Assembly (NCBI RefSeq): GCF_003260265.1
Contig: NZ_QITQ01000011.1
Location: 52,191 to 116,190 of the forward strand
Length of the DNA: 64,000 bases
Source: Roseovarius amoyensis
GTDB lineage: Bacteria > Pseudomonadota > Alphaproteobacteria > Rhodobacterales > Rhodobacteraceae
Direction of reading: 5' to 3'
A program made the translations under genes and the position numbers. Of the stretch, positions 8,913-22,880 are shown one piece after another (position 1 is the first letter of the stretch; every line of letters starts with the position of its first letter). A model generated the notes under the pieces. The model was not told where the DNA came from and ran no database searches. It saw only the letters and a program-made list of their open reading frames with translations.

Positions 8913-9955
8913 ACCTTGCCTCCGACAATTGCGGGCCGGCGCACCCCGAGGTTCTGACAGCGATGACCGACGCCAATCACGGCTATGCCCCGTCCTATGG
9001 CGACGATGCCGCGATGAACGAGGTGCGCGAGCGCATCCGCACCCTGTTCGACGCGCCAAAGGCAGAGGTCTTTCTGGTTGCCACCGGCACCGCCGCCAAT
9101 TCGCTGGCGCTGGCAACGATGGTCGAACCCTGGCAGACCGTGTTCTGCACGCCGCTGGCACATATTAACACCGACGAATGCAACGCGCCTGAATTCTATA
9201 CCGGCGGGGCCAAGCTGACGCTGGTGGGTGAGGACGACAAGATGACGCCGCAGGCGCTGGCAGACGCCATCGGCAGTCTGCCCGTGGGCGACGTGCATGT
9301 CCCCCAGCCCGGGGCGCTGGCCCTGACGCAGGTGACGGAACGCGGCCGCGTCTATGACCTGGCCGAGCTTTCTGCGCTGACCGGGGTGGCGCGGGCGCAT
9401 GGCATGGGCTGTTACATGGACGGCGCGCGCCTGGCCAATGCGCTGGCCGCGCTGGGGTGCAGCCCGGCCGAGATGACCCAAGCCGCCGGCATCGACATGG
9501 TCAGCCTTGGCGGCACCAAGAACGGCTGCGTCGGTGTCGAGGCGGTAATTCTGTTCGACCCGTCACCCGCGTGGGAATTCGCGCTGCGGCGCAAACGCGC
9601 GGCGCAACTTTTTTCCAAGCACCGCTATTTGTCGGCGCAAATGCTGGCCTATCTAAAGGACGATCTGTGGCTGCGCTCGGCCCGCACGGCGAATGAGCGC
9701 GCAGCGCGGCTGGCCGACGGTCTGCTGACGGTGCCGGGGGCGGAATTGGCGGCCCAGATGCAGGCCAACATGATCTTTGTCCGCCTGCCCCGCGCCGTGC
9801 ATCAGCGGCTGCACGCGGGCGGGGCCGTTTACGGGCTGTCCGAAGGGCCGCTCGACACCGGCGACGCCGATCAGCCGCTGCTGGCGCGGCTGGTCTGCGA
9901 CTGGTCGATACCCGAGGAAGATATCGACCGCTTCATCGCGCTGGCGCGCGGCTGA
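8909..9955 (+). CDS. ltaE: Low-specificity L-threonine aldolase-like PLP enzyme
   Basis: A 348-residue fold-type I PLP enzyme of the beta-eliminating lyase / threonine aldolase family, cleaving L-threonine to glycine and acetaldehyde. It starts NLASDNCGPAHPEV, has the VATGTAAN glycine-rich turn (57-64), the cofactor Asp171 in YMDGARLANAL and the Schiff-base lysine Lys204 in SLGGTKNG. ATGA-coupled to ycgN. Specificity (L-allo versus L-threonine) is not readable. Confidence 0.88.
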   Translation: MNLASDNCGPAHPEVLTAMTDANHGYAPSYGDDAAMNEVRERIRTLFDAPKAEVFLVATGTAANSLALATMVEPWQTVFCTPLAHINTDECNAPEFYTGGAKLTLVGEDDKMTPQALADAIGSLPVGDVHVPQPGALALTQVTERGRVYDLAELSALTGVARAHGMGCYMDGARLANALAALGCSPAEMTQAAGIDMVSLGGTKNGCVGVEAVILFDPSPAWEFALRRKRAAQLFSKHRYLSAQMLAYLKDDLWLRSARTANERAARLADGLLTVPGAELAAQMQANMIFVRLPRAVHQRLHAGGAVYGLSEGPLDTGDADQPLLARLVCDWSIPEEDIDRFIALARG

Positions 9956-9969
9956 CGGCGCTCAGCCTG

Positions 9970-10569
9970 TCAGAGCTTGCCAGCAAGGTGCAGGTCCAGA
10001 TCTTCCAGCCGGTCCTGGCCCCAGAATTTCTGCCCCGTGTCCACGACATAGAACGGCGCGCCGAATACGCTGGCCTCAATCGCAGCCTCGAGGTTGGCGG
10101 CATAGGTTTCCGCCCCGCTCAGCAGGCCGCTGTCGGCCAGGTTTGGGTCGAACCCCGCCTGTGACAGGCAATCCTTGATCACCGCGTCGTCGGCAATGTC
10201 GCGTTCTTCTGCCCAGCAGGCGCGCAGGAACCCGTGTACCAGCGCGCCCATGTCGCCGCCGCCCGCGTTTCCCGCGGCGATGACGGCGTAAGAGGCCGGC
10301 GCGGCATTGGTGGGCCAATGCGCCGGTTTCAGGTTGAACGGCATATCGTGCTTGCGGGCCTGGCGCGGCAGGTCCTCGGCCCGATAGGCCAGGCGATTGG
10401 GGTGACGGTCCTTGACCGGCGTGCCGCCGGTGCGTGCAAAAAGCGCGACGATGTCAAAAGGCCTGTATGCGACCGATGCACCGTGCCGCGCTGCGACCTC
10501 TTCCATCCGGGTTCCCGCCAGATAGGCGTAGGGTGACAGCAACGACACAAAATAATCTATGTGGGCCAT
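9970..10569 (-). CDS. 2-hydroxychromene-2-carboxylate isomerase (DsbA/GST-kappa fold)
   Basis: A 199-residue thioredoxin-like protein of the HCCA isomerase family. The N-terminal [17 protein letters not shown] carries the active-site Ser-Pro motif in place of a CxxC, and the C-terminal [21 protein letters not shown] block is the family signature with the cis-proline. Such enzymes isomerise 2-hydroxychromene-2-carboxylate in naphthalene catabolism or act as glutathione-dependent isomerases; no aromatic pathway is nearby, so the substrate is open. Convergent with ltaE. Confidence 0.85.
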   Translation of the reverse strand: MAHIDYFVSLLSPYAYLAGTRMEEVAARHGASVAYRPFDIVALFARTGGTPVKDRHPNRLAYRAEDLPRQARKHDMPFNLKPAHWPTNAAPASYAVIAAGNAGGGDMGALVHGFLRACWAEERDIADDAVIKDCLSQAGFDPNLADSGLLSGAETYAANLEAAIEASVFGAPFYVVDTGQKFWGQDRLEDLDLHLAGKL

Positions 10570-10669
10570 GCAGAATGCTCCGTTACCGCAGTTTGCCAGA
10601 CCGTACGCGCGTGCTAAGCGGTGTTCAACGACACGAATCTGTTACTGTCACCACCCGGGATCCCTGCCA

Positions 10670-11686
10670 ATGTCGATCACGCCCGAGCCCAAGCTCATTT
10701 CCGGCAACGCCAACCTGCCGCTTGCCAAGGCCATCACCCGTCGAATGACGATGCATCGCGGCGCGCCCATCGGGCTGGTCGAGGCGCGGGTGGAACGCTT
10801 CAACGACCAGGAAATCTTTGTCGAGGTGTTCGAGAACGTCCGCGGCGAGGACATGTTCATCATCCAGTCGACCTCGAACCCGGCCAACGACAACCTGATG
10901 GAACTGCTGATCATGGCCGACGCGCTGCGCCGGTCCTCGGCCCTGCGCATCACCGCCGTGATCCCCTATTTCGGCTATGCCCGTCAGGACCGTCGCTCCA
11001 AGGCGCGCACCCCCATTTCGGCCAAGCTGGTGGCAAACATGATCGTCGAAGCCGGCGTTGAACGGGTGCTGACGATGGACCTGCACGCCGCCCAGATCCA
11101 GGGGTTTTTCGACATCCCGGTCGACAACCTTTACGCTTCGCCGGTTTTCGCGCTCGACATCCAGACCCAGTTCCGCGATCGCATGGACCAGGTGATGGTG
11201 GTCTCGCCCGACGTGGGCGGCGTGGCGCGGGCGCGCGAGCTGGCCAAGCGGATCGTGGCGCCGCTGGCCATCGTCGACAAGCGGCGTGAAAAGGCCGGCG
11301 AGGTGTCCGAGATGACGGTGATCGGCGACGTCACCGACCGGGTCTGCATCATCATCGACGACATGTGTGACACCGCCGGCACGCTGTGCAAGGCCGCCGA
11401 CATCCTGATCGAGAATGGCGCGAGCGAAGTTCACGCCTACACCACGCACGGCGTTCTGTCCGGCCCGGCGGTCGAACGGATCACCAAATCGCAGCTCAAG
11501 TCGATGGTCATCACCGACACGATTGCCGCGACCGAGGCGGTCAAGGCCACGCCCAATATCCGCATCATTCCCACCGCGCCGGTATTTGCGCAGGCGATTT
11601 TGAACATCTGGAACGGCACCAGCGTTTCGTCACTGTTCGAAATCCCGACGCTGGAACCTATCTATGAGGGCCAGTTCGGGAAATAA
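10670..11686 (+). CDS. prs: Ribose-phosphate pyrophosphokinase
   Basis: PRPP synthase of 338 residues (ribose 5-phosphate plus ATP gives PRPP and AMP), upstream of purine, pyrimidine, histidine and NAD synthesis. Start chosen at the ATG at 10670 ([19 protein letters not shown]), the family N-terminus; the frame is open further upstream but without similarity. Motifs include [36 protein letters not shown], the [12 protein letters not shown] segment and the PRPP-binding loop [12 protein letters not shown]. Confidence 0.96.
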   Translation: MSITPEPKLISGNANLPLAKAITRRMTMHRGAPIGLVEARVERFNDQEIFVEVFENVRGEDMFIIQSTSNPANDNLMELLIMADALRRSSALRITAVIPYFGYARQDRRSKARTPISAKLVANMIVEAGVERVLTMDLHAAQIQGFFDIPVDNLYASPVFALDIQTQFRDRMDQVMVVSPDVGGVARARELAKRIVAPLAIVDKRREKAGEVSEMTVIGDVTDRVCIIIDDMCDTAGTLCKAADILIENGASEVHAYTTHGVLSGPAVERITKSQLKSMVITDTIAATEAVKATPNIRIIPTAPVFAQAILNIWNGTSVSSLFEIPTLEPIYEGQFGK

Positions 11687-11710
11687 CCCGGCGGGGCGCG
11701 CCTGCCGGTG

Positions 11711-12061
11711 TCAGTAGAGTTCCCAGTCATCCTCGCCCGCCAGTGCCCCGATCGCCATCCAGCGCACCCGCGCCCGCGCGACACGCGTGTCGCCCCAGGT
11801 GCGAAAGACCAGATCAAAACTATCCGGCAGCACATTCTCGGCCGTCACATCGGCGCGGGCGTTGACGATATGGTGAAAGTCCCACATCGACAGCGAAACA
11901 AAGACCGCGGGCGGGTCACGGAAACTGCGGGCAAAGCTCAGGCGCCGACGGCGTTCGCGGTTGCCGTCACCGGTCCACATGTCGCCGCCATCCTCGAAAT
12001 CGGAAAACAGGACGTCATCGCCCTGGTCTATCCCGATCAGCCCGCTTGGTATTTCCTTCAT
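11711..12061 (-). CDS. H-type lectin domain protein
   Basis: A 116-residue protein with no signal peptide, almost entirely one H-type lectin-like beta domain: RRLSFARSFRDPPAVFVSLSMWD, then ADVTAENVLPDSFDLVFRTWGDTRVARARVRWMAIG, matching the discoidin/H-lectin (pfam09458) pattern with the terminal W-x-A-I-G. Such domains trimerise and bind GalNAc-type sugars in animals. Single-domain copies are common in Rhodobacteraceae but uncharacterised. It is convergent with prs; the bacterial ligand is unknown. Confidence 0.8.
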   Translation of the reverse strand: MKEIPSGLIGIDQGDDVLFSDFEDGGDMWTGDGNRERRRRLSFARSFRDPPAVFVSLSMWDFHHIVNARADVTAENVLPDSFDLVFRTWGDTRVARARVRWMAIGALAGEDDWELY

Positions 12062-12265
12062 GTTTCCCGTCTCGGCCTCACCCTGAACAGCCCTTATAAA
12101 TGATCCGGACGGCAGATGTGCAGTGAAAAATGGCGGCCGGCGGGCAAAGCCGTGGGAATTGCATGGCTTTCAGGCGCGCGGCATGAAAAAGCAGGGAGTT
12201 TCGCCGCCGGCATGGTTCGGCCCCCGGCCTTCGTTCAATCCCCTGCCGATCCGCGCCTCTTCCCC

Positions 12266-12910
12266 CTATCTGAGGGCCGGAACCGGGTCGGACCGGCGAT
12301 CCTCGCGCAGTTCGAAAAGCGCCTGGCGAACCACCGTCAGCGCCCCCTGAATCGCCAGTATCGCCATGACCGCGGCCACAATGATGTCCGGCCAGCCGGT
12401 CCCGGTGCCGAACACCCCAAGCGCCGCGGCCAGGACAGCCATGTTCGCGATGACATCGTTGCGCGAGCATATCCACACCGAGCGCATGTTCGCATCGCCA
12501 TCGCGCCACGCATACAAGAGCACCAGACAGATGGTGTTTGCCACCAGTGCGGCCATGCCCACCACACCCATCGTGGTCCAACCGGGCACGGTACCATGCA
12601 ACATGTGCCAGATGACGCTTCCGATAACCCAAAGGGCAAACAGCCCCATCGAGCCACCTTTCACAAGAGCGGCACGCGCCCGCCAGCGGATTCCCAGACC
12701 AAGCACGAACAGGCTGATCCCGTAATTGGCCGCATCCGCGAAAAAGTCGAGAGCGTCTGCTTGCAGCGATGCCGATCCGGCGGCCAGGCCGGCAACGATC
12801 TCGATCAGGAACATGCCCGCGTTGATCGCAAGCACGATCCAGAGGATGGTGCGGTAGCGGCCGGTCGCGATCGCGCTCGATGAACAGGTATCTTCGGAAC
12901 AGCAGGGCAT
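12266..12910 (-). CDS. Short cation-efflux (CDF-like) heavy-metal transporter
   Basis: A 214-residue membrane protein with about six hydrophobic segments. It begins with a Cys-rich MPCCSEDTCSSS stretch. The metal site motif LQADALDFFADAANYGISL (TM2) and WICSRNDVIANMAVL (TM5) are the paired Asp-containing motifs of cation diffusion facilitators. The cytosolic C-terminal domain of classical CDFs is absent. It is divergent from a MerR-family regulator with a CadR-type operator between them, so cadmium, lead, zinc or cobalt export is likely; the exact metal is unknown. Confidence 0.82.
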   Translation of the reverse strand: MPCCSEDTCSSSAIATGRYRTILWIVLAINAGMFLIEIVAGLAAGSASLQADALDFFADAANYGISLFVLGLGIRWRARAALVKGGSMGLFALWVIGSVIWHMLHGTVPGWTTMGVVGMAALVANTICLVLLYAWRDGDANMRSVWICSRNDVIANMAVLAAALGVFGTGTGWPDIIVAAVMAILAIQGALTVVRQALFELREDRRSDPVPALR

Positions 12911-12941
12911 CAGGGATCTCGCCTTCGTTGTGGTTCACCCC

Positions 12942-12972
12942 TATATGCGATCTATAGCAACTATAGGGTCAA
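12942..12972 (-). promoter_or_regulatory. MerR/CadR-type promoter-operator for the efflux gene
   Basis: Read on the minus strand, a perfect -35 TTGACC (12972-12967) is followed by the dyad CTATAGTTGCTATAG (12966-12952) and a -10-like CATATA (12947-12942) at a 19-base spacer. The long 19-20 base spacer with a dyad directly after the -35 is the hallmark of MerR-activated metal promoters, and TTGACCCTATAG closely resembles cadmium-responsive CadR sites. The regulator's own ATG (12976) lies only three bases beyond the -35. Confidence 0.75.
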
Positions 12973-12975
12973 GAC

Positions 12976-13383
12976 ATGGAACAGCGTGACCTGAAGATTG
13001 GCGATCTTGCCCGGGCGACGGGAACCAAGGTCGTCACGATCCGGTACTATGAAAAGGTCGGGCTGCTTGCACCCCCTGCCCGCAGTGCCGGCAATTACCG
13101 GACCTATGACACCAGGGCGCTTGAACGCCTGAGGTTCATCAGGCGCTGCCGGGACCTGGGCTTTACCCTGGATCAGATTCGAGAGCTGCTGGAACTTTCC
13201 ACCAACGCCCAGCATTCCTGCGCGATGGTGGATCAGATTACTGCCGCTCACCTGGCCGAGGTCGAGCGCAAGATCACCGACCTGCAAGCATTGGCCAAGG
13301 AACTGACACGCATCTCTGACAGCTGCAGTGGCGGCGGTACGATCTCGAACTGCCGCATCCTTGACGCGATCGGCCCGGAATAG
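12976..13383 (+). CDS. MerR-family heavy-metal-responsive regulator (CadR/PbrR-like)
   Basis: A 135-residue MerR protein: winged-helix start LKIGDLARATGTKVVTIRYYEKVGLL (6-31), then RSAGNYRTYDTRALERLRFIRRCRDLGFTLDQIRELLEL, a dimerisation helix, and C-terminal cysteines at CAMVDQ, DSCSGGG and SNCRILD. The Cys before the long helix and the two late Cys are the usual metal ligands in the Cd/Pb/Zn branch. It is divergent from the efflux gene and should repress and activate its long-spacer promoter. No strong ribosome site precedes the ATG, so its transcript may be nearly leaderless. Confidence 0.88.
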   Translation: MEQRDLKIGDLARATGTKVVTIRYYEKVGLLAPPARSAGNYRTYDTRALERLRFIRRCRDLGFTLDQIRELLELSTNAQHSCAMVDQITAAHLAEVERKITDLQALAKELTRISDSCSGGGTISNCRILDAIGPE

Positions 13384-13473
13384 GCCGCCACCGCCATCGT
13401 TTCATTCCTTTCCCGGCATGAGGCATGGCATTTGCGGCAAGACGCCCTGCCCGATAGACGGGTAACAGCAAAG

Positions 13474-13505
13474 AAAATGGGCCCCGCCAAGGCGGAGCCC
13501 ATTTT
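13474..13505. terminator. Bidirectional intrinsic terminator between merR and atpC
   Basis: AAAATGGGCCCCGCC (13474-13488), a short loop, then GGCGGAGCCCATTTT: a 15-base stem with one mismatch, A-run on the left and T-run on the right, so it can end transcription from both the regulator gene and the convergent atp operon. Confidence 0.85.
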
Positions 13506-13525
13506 GAAACACTGGCTGTCTCGCG

Positions 13526-13951
13526 TCAGTTCGCGCCCAGGCCGATCTCGTCGCCCATCGCCACCATGTCGGCCAGCAGCTTGGCGGCCTCATCGACGGG
13601 GCCTGGCTCGTTCTTGTAGGCGTCCTGCGCCTTTTCCAGCCGCGCATTGGCCGCGTCGATCATCTCCTGGAAATGTTCCTGGGTGATGTCCTCGCGCGGG
13701 ATCGCGCGCTCGGCCAGAACCGAGATGCTTTCCTGGTTGATCTCGGCGAAACCGCCGGTGACCACGTATTCCCGTTCGCCGTCCGCACTGGTTACCCGGA
13801 CGATGCCGGGGCGCAGCGTGGTGATCAGCGGGGCGTGATCGGGCAGCACGGTCATGTCGCCCTCGGCGCCGGGCAGGCGCACATCGCGGGCCGCGACCGA
13901 GGCCAGCAGGCGCTCGGGGCTCACGAGGTCGAATTGCACTGTGTCAGCCAT
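13526..13951 (-). CDS. atpC: F1 ATP synthase epsilon subunit
   Basis: A 141-residue epsilon subunit, last gene of the F1 operon. The N-terminal beta-sandwich shows [38 protein letters not shown] and the [10 protein letters not shown] block; the C-terminal helical hairpin ([14 protein letters not shown]) is present but short, as in alphaproteobacteria. It regulates rotation and coupling at the central stalk. It follows atpD after 55 bases and ends at a strong terminator. Confidence 0.95.
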   Translation of the reverse strand: MADTVQFDLVSPERLLASVAARDVRLPGAEGDMTVLPDHAPLITTLRPGIVRVTSADGEREYVVTGGFAEINQESISVLAERAIPREDITQEHFQEMIDAANARLEKAQDAYKNEPGPVDEAAKLLADMVAMGDEIGLGAN

Positions 13952-14006
13952 TCAGGGCCTCCTTGGAAAGACGGGCCGCGCCCGGGTCGGGGCGCGGCTA
14001 TCACGC

Positions 14007-16332
<2,326 letters not shown>

Positions 16333-16347
16333 GCCCTCTCCCCCGCG

Positions 16348-17886
<1,539 letters not shown>

Positions 17887-18447
17887 TTATCCGACCTCTT
17901 TCATTGCGTTCTGTAGGGAATTGAGGCGCGAGCGGATCGAGGTGTCGATCATCTTCGAGCCAACCTTGACGACAAGACCACCGATGAGGCTTTCATCGAC
18001 GGTCGCATTTATGTTCACGTCCTTGCCGACGCTGGCTTTGAGCGTCGCGGCGAGCTTTTCCGCCTGGGCCTTGGTCAGGGCCTTGGCGCTGATGACGTCG
18101 GCGCTGACTTCGCCCTTGTGATCGGCGACCATCACGCGCAGGCGATCCAGCAGCTGCGGCAGCGCGAAAAGGCGGCGCTTGTCGGCCATCACGGCCAGGC
18201 CGTTCCGCAGAACCGGGATCAGGCCCATCTTTTCGGCGACGGCTGTGATGCCGGCCTTGAGGTCGGCCCGCGACAGGATCGGGCTGCTGACAAAGCCGCG
18301 GAATTCTTCACTGCCATCAAGCGCGGCAGCGAGATCGGCAATGTTGGCTTCCAGCTTGTCGAGAGTTCCGTTTTCCTGCGAAATCTCGAACATGGCGGTG
18401 GCATAGCGCTTGGCGATGCCGGATGAGATCGAAGCTGGTTCGGACAC
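17887..18447 (-). CDS. atpH: F1 ATP synthase delta subunit
   Basis: Peripheral-stalk delta (OSCP-like) subunit, 186 residues when the GTG at 18447 is taken as start (SEPASISSGIAKRYATAMFE), preceded by an AAGGGTGG ribosome site. That is the family's usual length; the frame is open far upstream but without similarity. The C-terminal GGLVVKVGSKMIDTSIRSRLNSL is the conserved delta signature. First gene of atpHAGDC; no F0 genes occur in the window. Confidence 0.93.
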   Translation of the reverse strand: MSEPASISSGIAKRYATAMFEISQENGTLDKLEANIADLAAALDGSEEFRGFVSSPILSRADLKAGITAVAEKMGLIPVLRNGLAVMADKRRLFALPQLLDRLRVMVADHKGEVSADVISAKALTKAQAEKLAATLKASVGKDVNINATVDESLIGGLVVKVGSKMIDTSIRSRLNSLQNAMKEVG

Positions 18448-18769
18448 GTCCACCCTTCCGATTTCTGGCCCCGGTGCATGAAAACGACGGCGAAAGGCTG
18501 CCGTCCTCCAGGGGCGTTGAGACACGATGTCACGACGGTTACACCGAAATTCGGCTGGGGTGTAGCAGAGCCTTACCCACCTAGCAAGCCGGTTGAAAAA
18601 GTTTGCATACCGTTGAATACGAAGCCATTTCAAAGACTTGCTACTCCTGCGACGGTTTGCACCGAATGATTGCCACAAAAACTTCGGCCCCGGCGGGTGG
18701 AATCCGCGATTCCTCGGCGCGCAAGCCACGCGATGGTGGCGCTAACGGGCTGAAATCCGCCGCGCGGGC
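18448..18769 (-). promoter_or_regulatory. Upstream region of the atp operon, no gene
   Basis: This 322-base stretch between the methyltransferase stop and atpH has no convincing coding frame. Minus-strand promoter candidate: TTGAAA (18633-18628), 18-base spacer, TATGCA (18609-18604); the -10 match is weak. A small GACGGC...GCCGTC hairpin lies in the leader near 18483-18503. The F1 operon promoter must be in here, but its exact place is uncertain. Confidence 0.4.
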
Positions 18770-19510
18770 CTATACCGGTTTTGCCTCGGGCTTGGGCTTG
18801 AGCACCTCAAGCGGCTTGCGCACGGTGGCGCGCAGCCCGGTGCTGGTGGGGGCATGCACCCGTTTCGACGCCAGCACCATCAGCACCCCGCCGGCCAGCA
18901 CCATCGACAGCCGCCCGCCCAGCCCTTCCCACATGCCGGCAGTCTTGCGCCAGAAACGCCGTTCGGAAGGCGGCTGAAACAGCGTCGTGGTGTGGCGTTC
19001 AGGCAGAAAGCCATGCTCTCTCAACTGGCTTTCCAGCTGGCTCTGGCTATAGGGGCGGCCAAATCCGAACGGGGTGCGGTCACTGCGCGACCACAGCCCG
19101 GCGCGGTTGGCGACAATGAACAGCGCCGTTCCCCCCGGCCCCAGCACGCGCCAGCATTCCTGCATCAAGGCACCGGGCTGTTCCGAGGTTTCCAGACCGT
19201 GCACGACCAGCAGCTTGTCGACATGACCGGTTTCGAGCGGCCAGCGTGTTTCCTCGCACAGAACCGAAACATTGGGCATCTGCTGCGGCCAGCGGATCAC
19301 CCCCTGCGGCGCCGGCATGCAGGCCACCACCCGCCGGGCATCCGACAGATAGGGGCGCAGGAACGGCACCGCGAAACCGAAACCGCACACCGTCTGACCC
19401 TTGGCCTCGGGCCAGAAATTCAGCACCTCGGCGCGCACGATCTTTTGCGCCGCCCGTCCAAGCGGACGGCGATAATAGAAATTCCTCAGGTCCTGCACGT
19501 CCAGATGCAT
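18770..19510 (-). CDS. Class I SAM-dependent methyltransferase
   Basis: A 246-residue methyltransferase-fold protein. The SAM-binding strand is [15 protein letters not shown] (a degenerate GxGxG), followed by an ACMPAP acidic-strand region, [13 protein letters not shown] at the motif IV position and [14 protein letters not shown] (motif after helix E), typical of Methyltransf_11-like enzymes. The N-terminal [19 protein letters not shown] is conserved in an alphaproteobacterial group next to gloB. The substrate is unknown. Divergent from gloB with 62 bases between. Confidence 0.8.
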   Translation of the reverse strand: MHLDVQDLRNFYYRRPLGRAAQKIVRAEVLNFWPEAKGQTVCGFGFAVPFLRPYLSDARRVVACMPAPQGVIRWPQQMPNVSVLCEETRWPLETGHVDKLLVVHGLETSEQPGALMQECWRVLGPGGTALFIVANRAGLWSRSDRTPFGFGRPYSQSQLESQLREHGFLPERHTTTLFQPPSERRFWRKTAGMWEGLGGRLSMVLAGGVLMVLASKRVHAPTSTGLRATVRKPLEVLKPKPEAKPV

Positions 19511-19572
19511 TGCAGCCGCCGTTCCAATCAGTCAGTCTGAGCCTAGCAGTAACCGGCAAATGGGAAAACACC

Positions 19573-20340
19573 ATGACACTGCAGGTCGAGACGATACCCT
19601 GCCTGGACGACAATTATGCCTATATCGCCCATGACTTCGGCACGGGCGAAACCGCCGTGGTCGATGTCCCCGAGGCGGCGTCGATCCTGGCGGCGCTCGA
19701 TGCCCGTGGCTGGCGGGCGACGCAGGTGTTCCTGACCCACCACCACGCTGACCATGTGCAGGGGCTTGATGAATTGCTGGCGGCTCATGACGCCCGCGTT
19801 ACCGGCGCCGCGGCGGACGCCCACCGCCTGCCGCCGCTCGACCATACGGTCAGCGAGGGCGACACTGTCACCATCGGCAGCGAGACCGGAACCGTGATCG
19901 AGGTGCCGGGCCACACCCTGGGGCATATCGCGTTCTACTTTGCCCAGAGCGGTGTCGCCTTTACCGCCGACAGCCTGATGGCCCTGGGCTGCGGCCGGGT
20001 TTTCGAGGGCACCATGGCGCAGATGTGGAACAGCCTGCAGAAACTGGCCGCGCTGCCGCCCGACACGCTGATCTGCTCCGGCCATGAATACACCGCCGCC
20101 AACGCCCGTTTCGCGCTGACTATTGATCCCGGCAATCCCGCGCTTATATCCCGGTCAGAGACAATCGAGGCGGCACGCGCGCAAGGGCAGCCGACAGTCC
20201 CCTCGGTCCTGTCCGATGAACTCGCAACAAACCCGTTCCTGCGCGCCGCCGATCCGGACGTGCAGGCGCATCTGGGGATGAACGGCGCCGACCCTGCCGA
20301 GGTGTTCGCAGAGATACGCAGCCGCAAGGATCGGTTCTGA
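19573..20340 (+). CDS. gloB: Hydroxyacylglutathione hydrolase (glyoxalase II)
   Basis: A 255-residue metallo-beta-lactamase-fold enzyme that hydrolyses S-lactoylglutathione to lactate and glutathione. Metal-binding motif THHHADH, later histidines in VPGHTLGH and CSGHEYT, and Asp in FTADSLMALGCGRVFEG are all present; the C-terminal substrate domain ends RSRKDRF, as in GloB. The ATG at 19573 gives the usual MTLQVETIPCLDDNYAY start; upstream coding in the frame overlaps the divergent gene and is not used. Confidence 0.95.
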   Translation: MTLQVETIPCLDDNYAYIAHDFGTGETAVVDVPEAASILAALDARGWRATQVFLTHHHADHVQGLDELLAAHDARVTGAAADAHRLPPLDHTVSEGDTVTIGSETGTVIEVPGHTLGHIAFYFAQSGVAFTADSLMALGCGRVFEGTMAQMWNSLQKLAALPPDTLICSGHEYTAANARFALTIDPGNPALISRSETIEAARAQGQPTVPSVLSDELATNPFLRAADPDVQAHLGMNGADPAEVFAEIRSRKDRF

Positions 20341-20513
20341 ACACCACCTCAAACTGCCCGAAACAGATGCAAAACATCAATGACCTTGGGAAATGTGATC
20401 GCGAACCGGCAAAAAAAACTTGAAGCATCGGCGGGATCGACCAAACTTTAGTCCCAAGGGGCCATGATGCCGGAACCCGCCCCCGGCACGCAGATTTAAA
20501 GGAGCACAGCAAA

Positions 20514-22847
20514 GTGCCGTCATTTTCGACCACATTGGAGCAGGCAATTCACGCGGCGCTCGCGCTGGCCAACGCGCGCCGGCATGAATTCGCCACGCTG
20601 GAACATCTGCTGCTGGCCCTGATAGACGAGCCCGACGCGGCGCGCGTGCTAAAGGCCTGTTCGGTCGACACCGAGGATCTGCGCTCGACCCTGGTCGAGT
20701 TCATCGACGAGGACCTGGCGAACCTCGTCACCGACATCGACGGGTCCGAGGCGGTGCCGACGGCAGCGTTCCAGCGCGTCATCCAGCGCGCCGCGATCCA
20801 TGTTCAATCCTCCGGCCGGACAGAGGTGACGGGCGCCAACGTGCTGGTCGCGATCTTTGCCGAGCGCGAATCGAATGCCGCGTATTTCCTGCAGGAACAG
20901 GACATGACCCGCTATGACGCGGTGAATTTCATCGCCCACGGCGTCGCCAAGGACCCCGCCTATGGCGAGACCCGACCGGTTCAGGGCATCAACGACATTG
21001 ACGGCGAAAAAACCAAGCCCGACAGCAGCGCCGAGGCCGTCGAGGCGGGCGAAAGCGCGCTGGCCAAGTACTGTGTCGATCTCAACGAAAAGGCGCGGCG
21101 CGGCGACATCGACCCGCTGATCGGCCGCGACCAGGAGGTCGAACGCTGCATCCAGGTGCTGTGTAGGCGGCGAAAGAACAACCCGCTGCTGGTGGGCGAC
21201 CCCGGCGTTGGCAAGACCGCCATCGCCGAAGGGCTGGCGTACAAGATCGTACAGGGCGAGACGCCCAAGGTGCTGTCCGAAACCACCATATATTCGCTCG
21301 ACATGGGCGCGCTGCTGGCCGGCACGCGCTATCGCGGCGATTTCGAGGAACGGCTCAAGGCCGTGGTGACCGAGTTGGAGGATCACCCCGACGCGGTGCT
21401 GTTCATCGACGAGATCCACACCGTGATCGGCGCCGGCGCCACCTCGGGCGGGGCGATGGACGCCTCGAACCTGCTGAAACCGGCGCTGCAGGGCGGCAAG
21501 CTGCGCTGCATGGGCTCCACCACCTTCAAGGAGTTTCGCCAGCATTTCGAAAAGGACCGCGCGCTGTCGCGGCGCTTTCAGAAGATCGACGTTGTCGAAC
21601 CCACGGTCGACGACACGGTCAAGATCCTGCGCGGCCTCAAGCCCTATTTCGAGGAACATCACAGCGTCAAATACACCAGCGAGGCAATCCGCACCGCGGT
21701 GGACCTGTCGGCGCGCTACATCAACGACCGCAAGCTGCCCGACAAGGCCATCGACGTCATCGACGAGGCCGGCGCGGCGCAGCACCTTGTGGCCGAGTCC
21801 AAGCGGCGCAAGTCGATCGGCCCCAAAGAGATCGAGGCCGTGGTGGCCAAGATCGCCCGTATCCCCCCGAAAAGCGTCAGCAAGGACGATGCCGAGGTGC
21901 TGAAAGACCTCGAAGGCAAGCTCAAGCGCGTAGTCTTTGGCCAGGACGCGGCCATCGACGCACTGGCCAGCGCGATCAAGCTGTCTCGCGCCGGCCTGCG
22001 CGAGCCCGAAAAACCCATCGGCAACTACCTGTTCGCCGGCCCCACCGGCGTCGGCAAGACAGAGGTCGCCAAGCAGCTGGCCGACACGCTGGGGGTGGAA
22101 CTGCTGCGTTTCGACATGTCGGAATACATGGAAAAACACGCCGTCAGCCGCCTGATCGGCGCGCCGCCGGGCTATGTCGGGTTCGATCAGGGCGGTCTGC
22201 TGACCGACGGCGTCGATCAGCACCCGCATTGCGTGCTGCTGCTGGACGAGATCGAAAAGGCGCATCCGGATGTCTTCAACATCCTGTTGCAGGTGATGGA
22301 TCACGGCAACCTGACCGATCACAACGGCCGCACGGTCAATTTCCGCAACGTCGTGCTGATCATGACCTCCAATGCCGGCGCAACCGAACAGGCCAAGGCC
22401 GCGGTCGGCTTCGGTCGCGACCGCCGCGAGGGCGAGGATACCGAGGCGATCGAACGCACCTTCACGCCTGAGTTCCGCAACCGGCTGGACGCGGTGATCT
22501 CTTTCGCGCCACTGCCGAAAGAGGTGATTTTGCAGGTGGTCGAAAAGTTCGTCCTGCAGCTTGAGGCGCAGCTTTTGGACCGCAACGTCACCATCGAGCT
22601 GACGCGCCCTGCCGCGGAATGGCTGGCCGAGCGCGGCTATGACGACCGCATGGGCGCCCGCCCGCTGGCACGCGTGATTCAGGAGCATATCAAGAAACCG
22701 CTGGCCGAGGAGCTGCTGTTTGGCAAGCTGACAAAGGGCGGCATCGTCAAGGTGGGCGTGCGCGACGGCAAGATCGACCTTGTCTGCGAGGGGCCCAAGC
22801 AGGCGCAACTGTCGCGCCGCAAACCGCCGCTTCTGACCGCCGACTGA
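20514..22847 (+). CDS. clpA: ATP-dependent Clp protease ATP-binding subunit ClpA
   Basis: A Hsp100 unfoldase of 777 residues that feeds substrates to ClpP. Order: N-domain (1 to about 140, [32 protein letters not shown]), first AAA domain with Walker A GDPGVGKT (about 229) and [10 protein letters not shown], second AAA domain with [12 protein letters not shown] (about 509), [12 protein letters not shown] and the AVGFGR loop at the position of the ClpP-binding IGF/IGL tripeptide. GTG start with AAAGGAG (20498-20504) nine bases upstream. The adaptor clpS, often adjacent, is not here. A CTTGAAG element upstream might be part of a heat-shock promoter, but its -10 is poor. Confidence 0.95.
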   Translation: MPSFSTTLEQAIHAALALANARRHEFATLEHLLLALIDEPDAARVLKACSVDTEDLRSTLVEFIDEDLANLVTDIDGSEAVPTAAFQRVIQRAAIHVQSSGRTEVTGANVLVAIFAERESNAAYFLQEQDMTRYDAVNFIAHGVAKDPAYGETRPVQGINDIDGEKTKPDSSAEAVEAGESALAKYCVDLNEKARRGDIDPLIGRDQEVERCIQVLCRRRKNNPLLVGDPGVGKTAIAEGLAYKIVQGETPKVLSETTIYSLDMGALLAGTRYRGDFEERLKAVVTELEDHPDAVLFIDEIHTVIGAGATSGGAMDASNLLKPALQGGKLRCMGSTTFKEFRQHFEKDRALSRRFQKIDVVEPTVDDTVKILRGLKPYFEEHHSVKYTSEAIRTAVDLSARYINDRKLPDKAIDVIDEAGAAQHLVAESKRRKSIGPKEIEAVVAKIARIPPKSVSKDDAEVLKDLEGKLKRVVFGQDAAIDALASAIKLSRAGLREPEKPIGNYLFAGPTGVGKTEVAKQLADTLGVELLRFDMSEYMEKHAVSRLIGAPPGYVGFDQGGLLTDGVDQHPHCVLLLDEIEKAHPDVFNILLQVMDHGNLTDHNGRTVNFRNVVLIMTSNAGATEQAKAAVGFGRDRREGEDTEAIERTFTPEFRNRLDAVISFAPLPKEVILQVVEKFVLQLEAQLLDRNVTIELTRPAAEWLAERGYDDRMGARPLARVIQEHIKKPLAEELLFGKLTKGGIVKVGVRDGKIDLVCEGPKQAQLSRRKPPLLTAD

Positions 22848-22880
22848 CAGCGGCGGCGCGCAACCAGCCGGCAACGGAAA

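Noticed and set aside
20649..22874. 741-codon open frame antisense to clpA
   Set aside because: Composition shadow of clpA; no motifs, no ribosome site.
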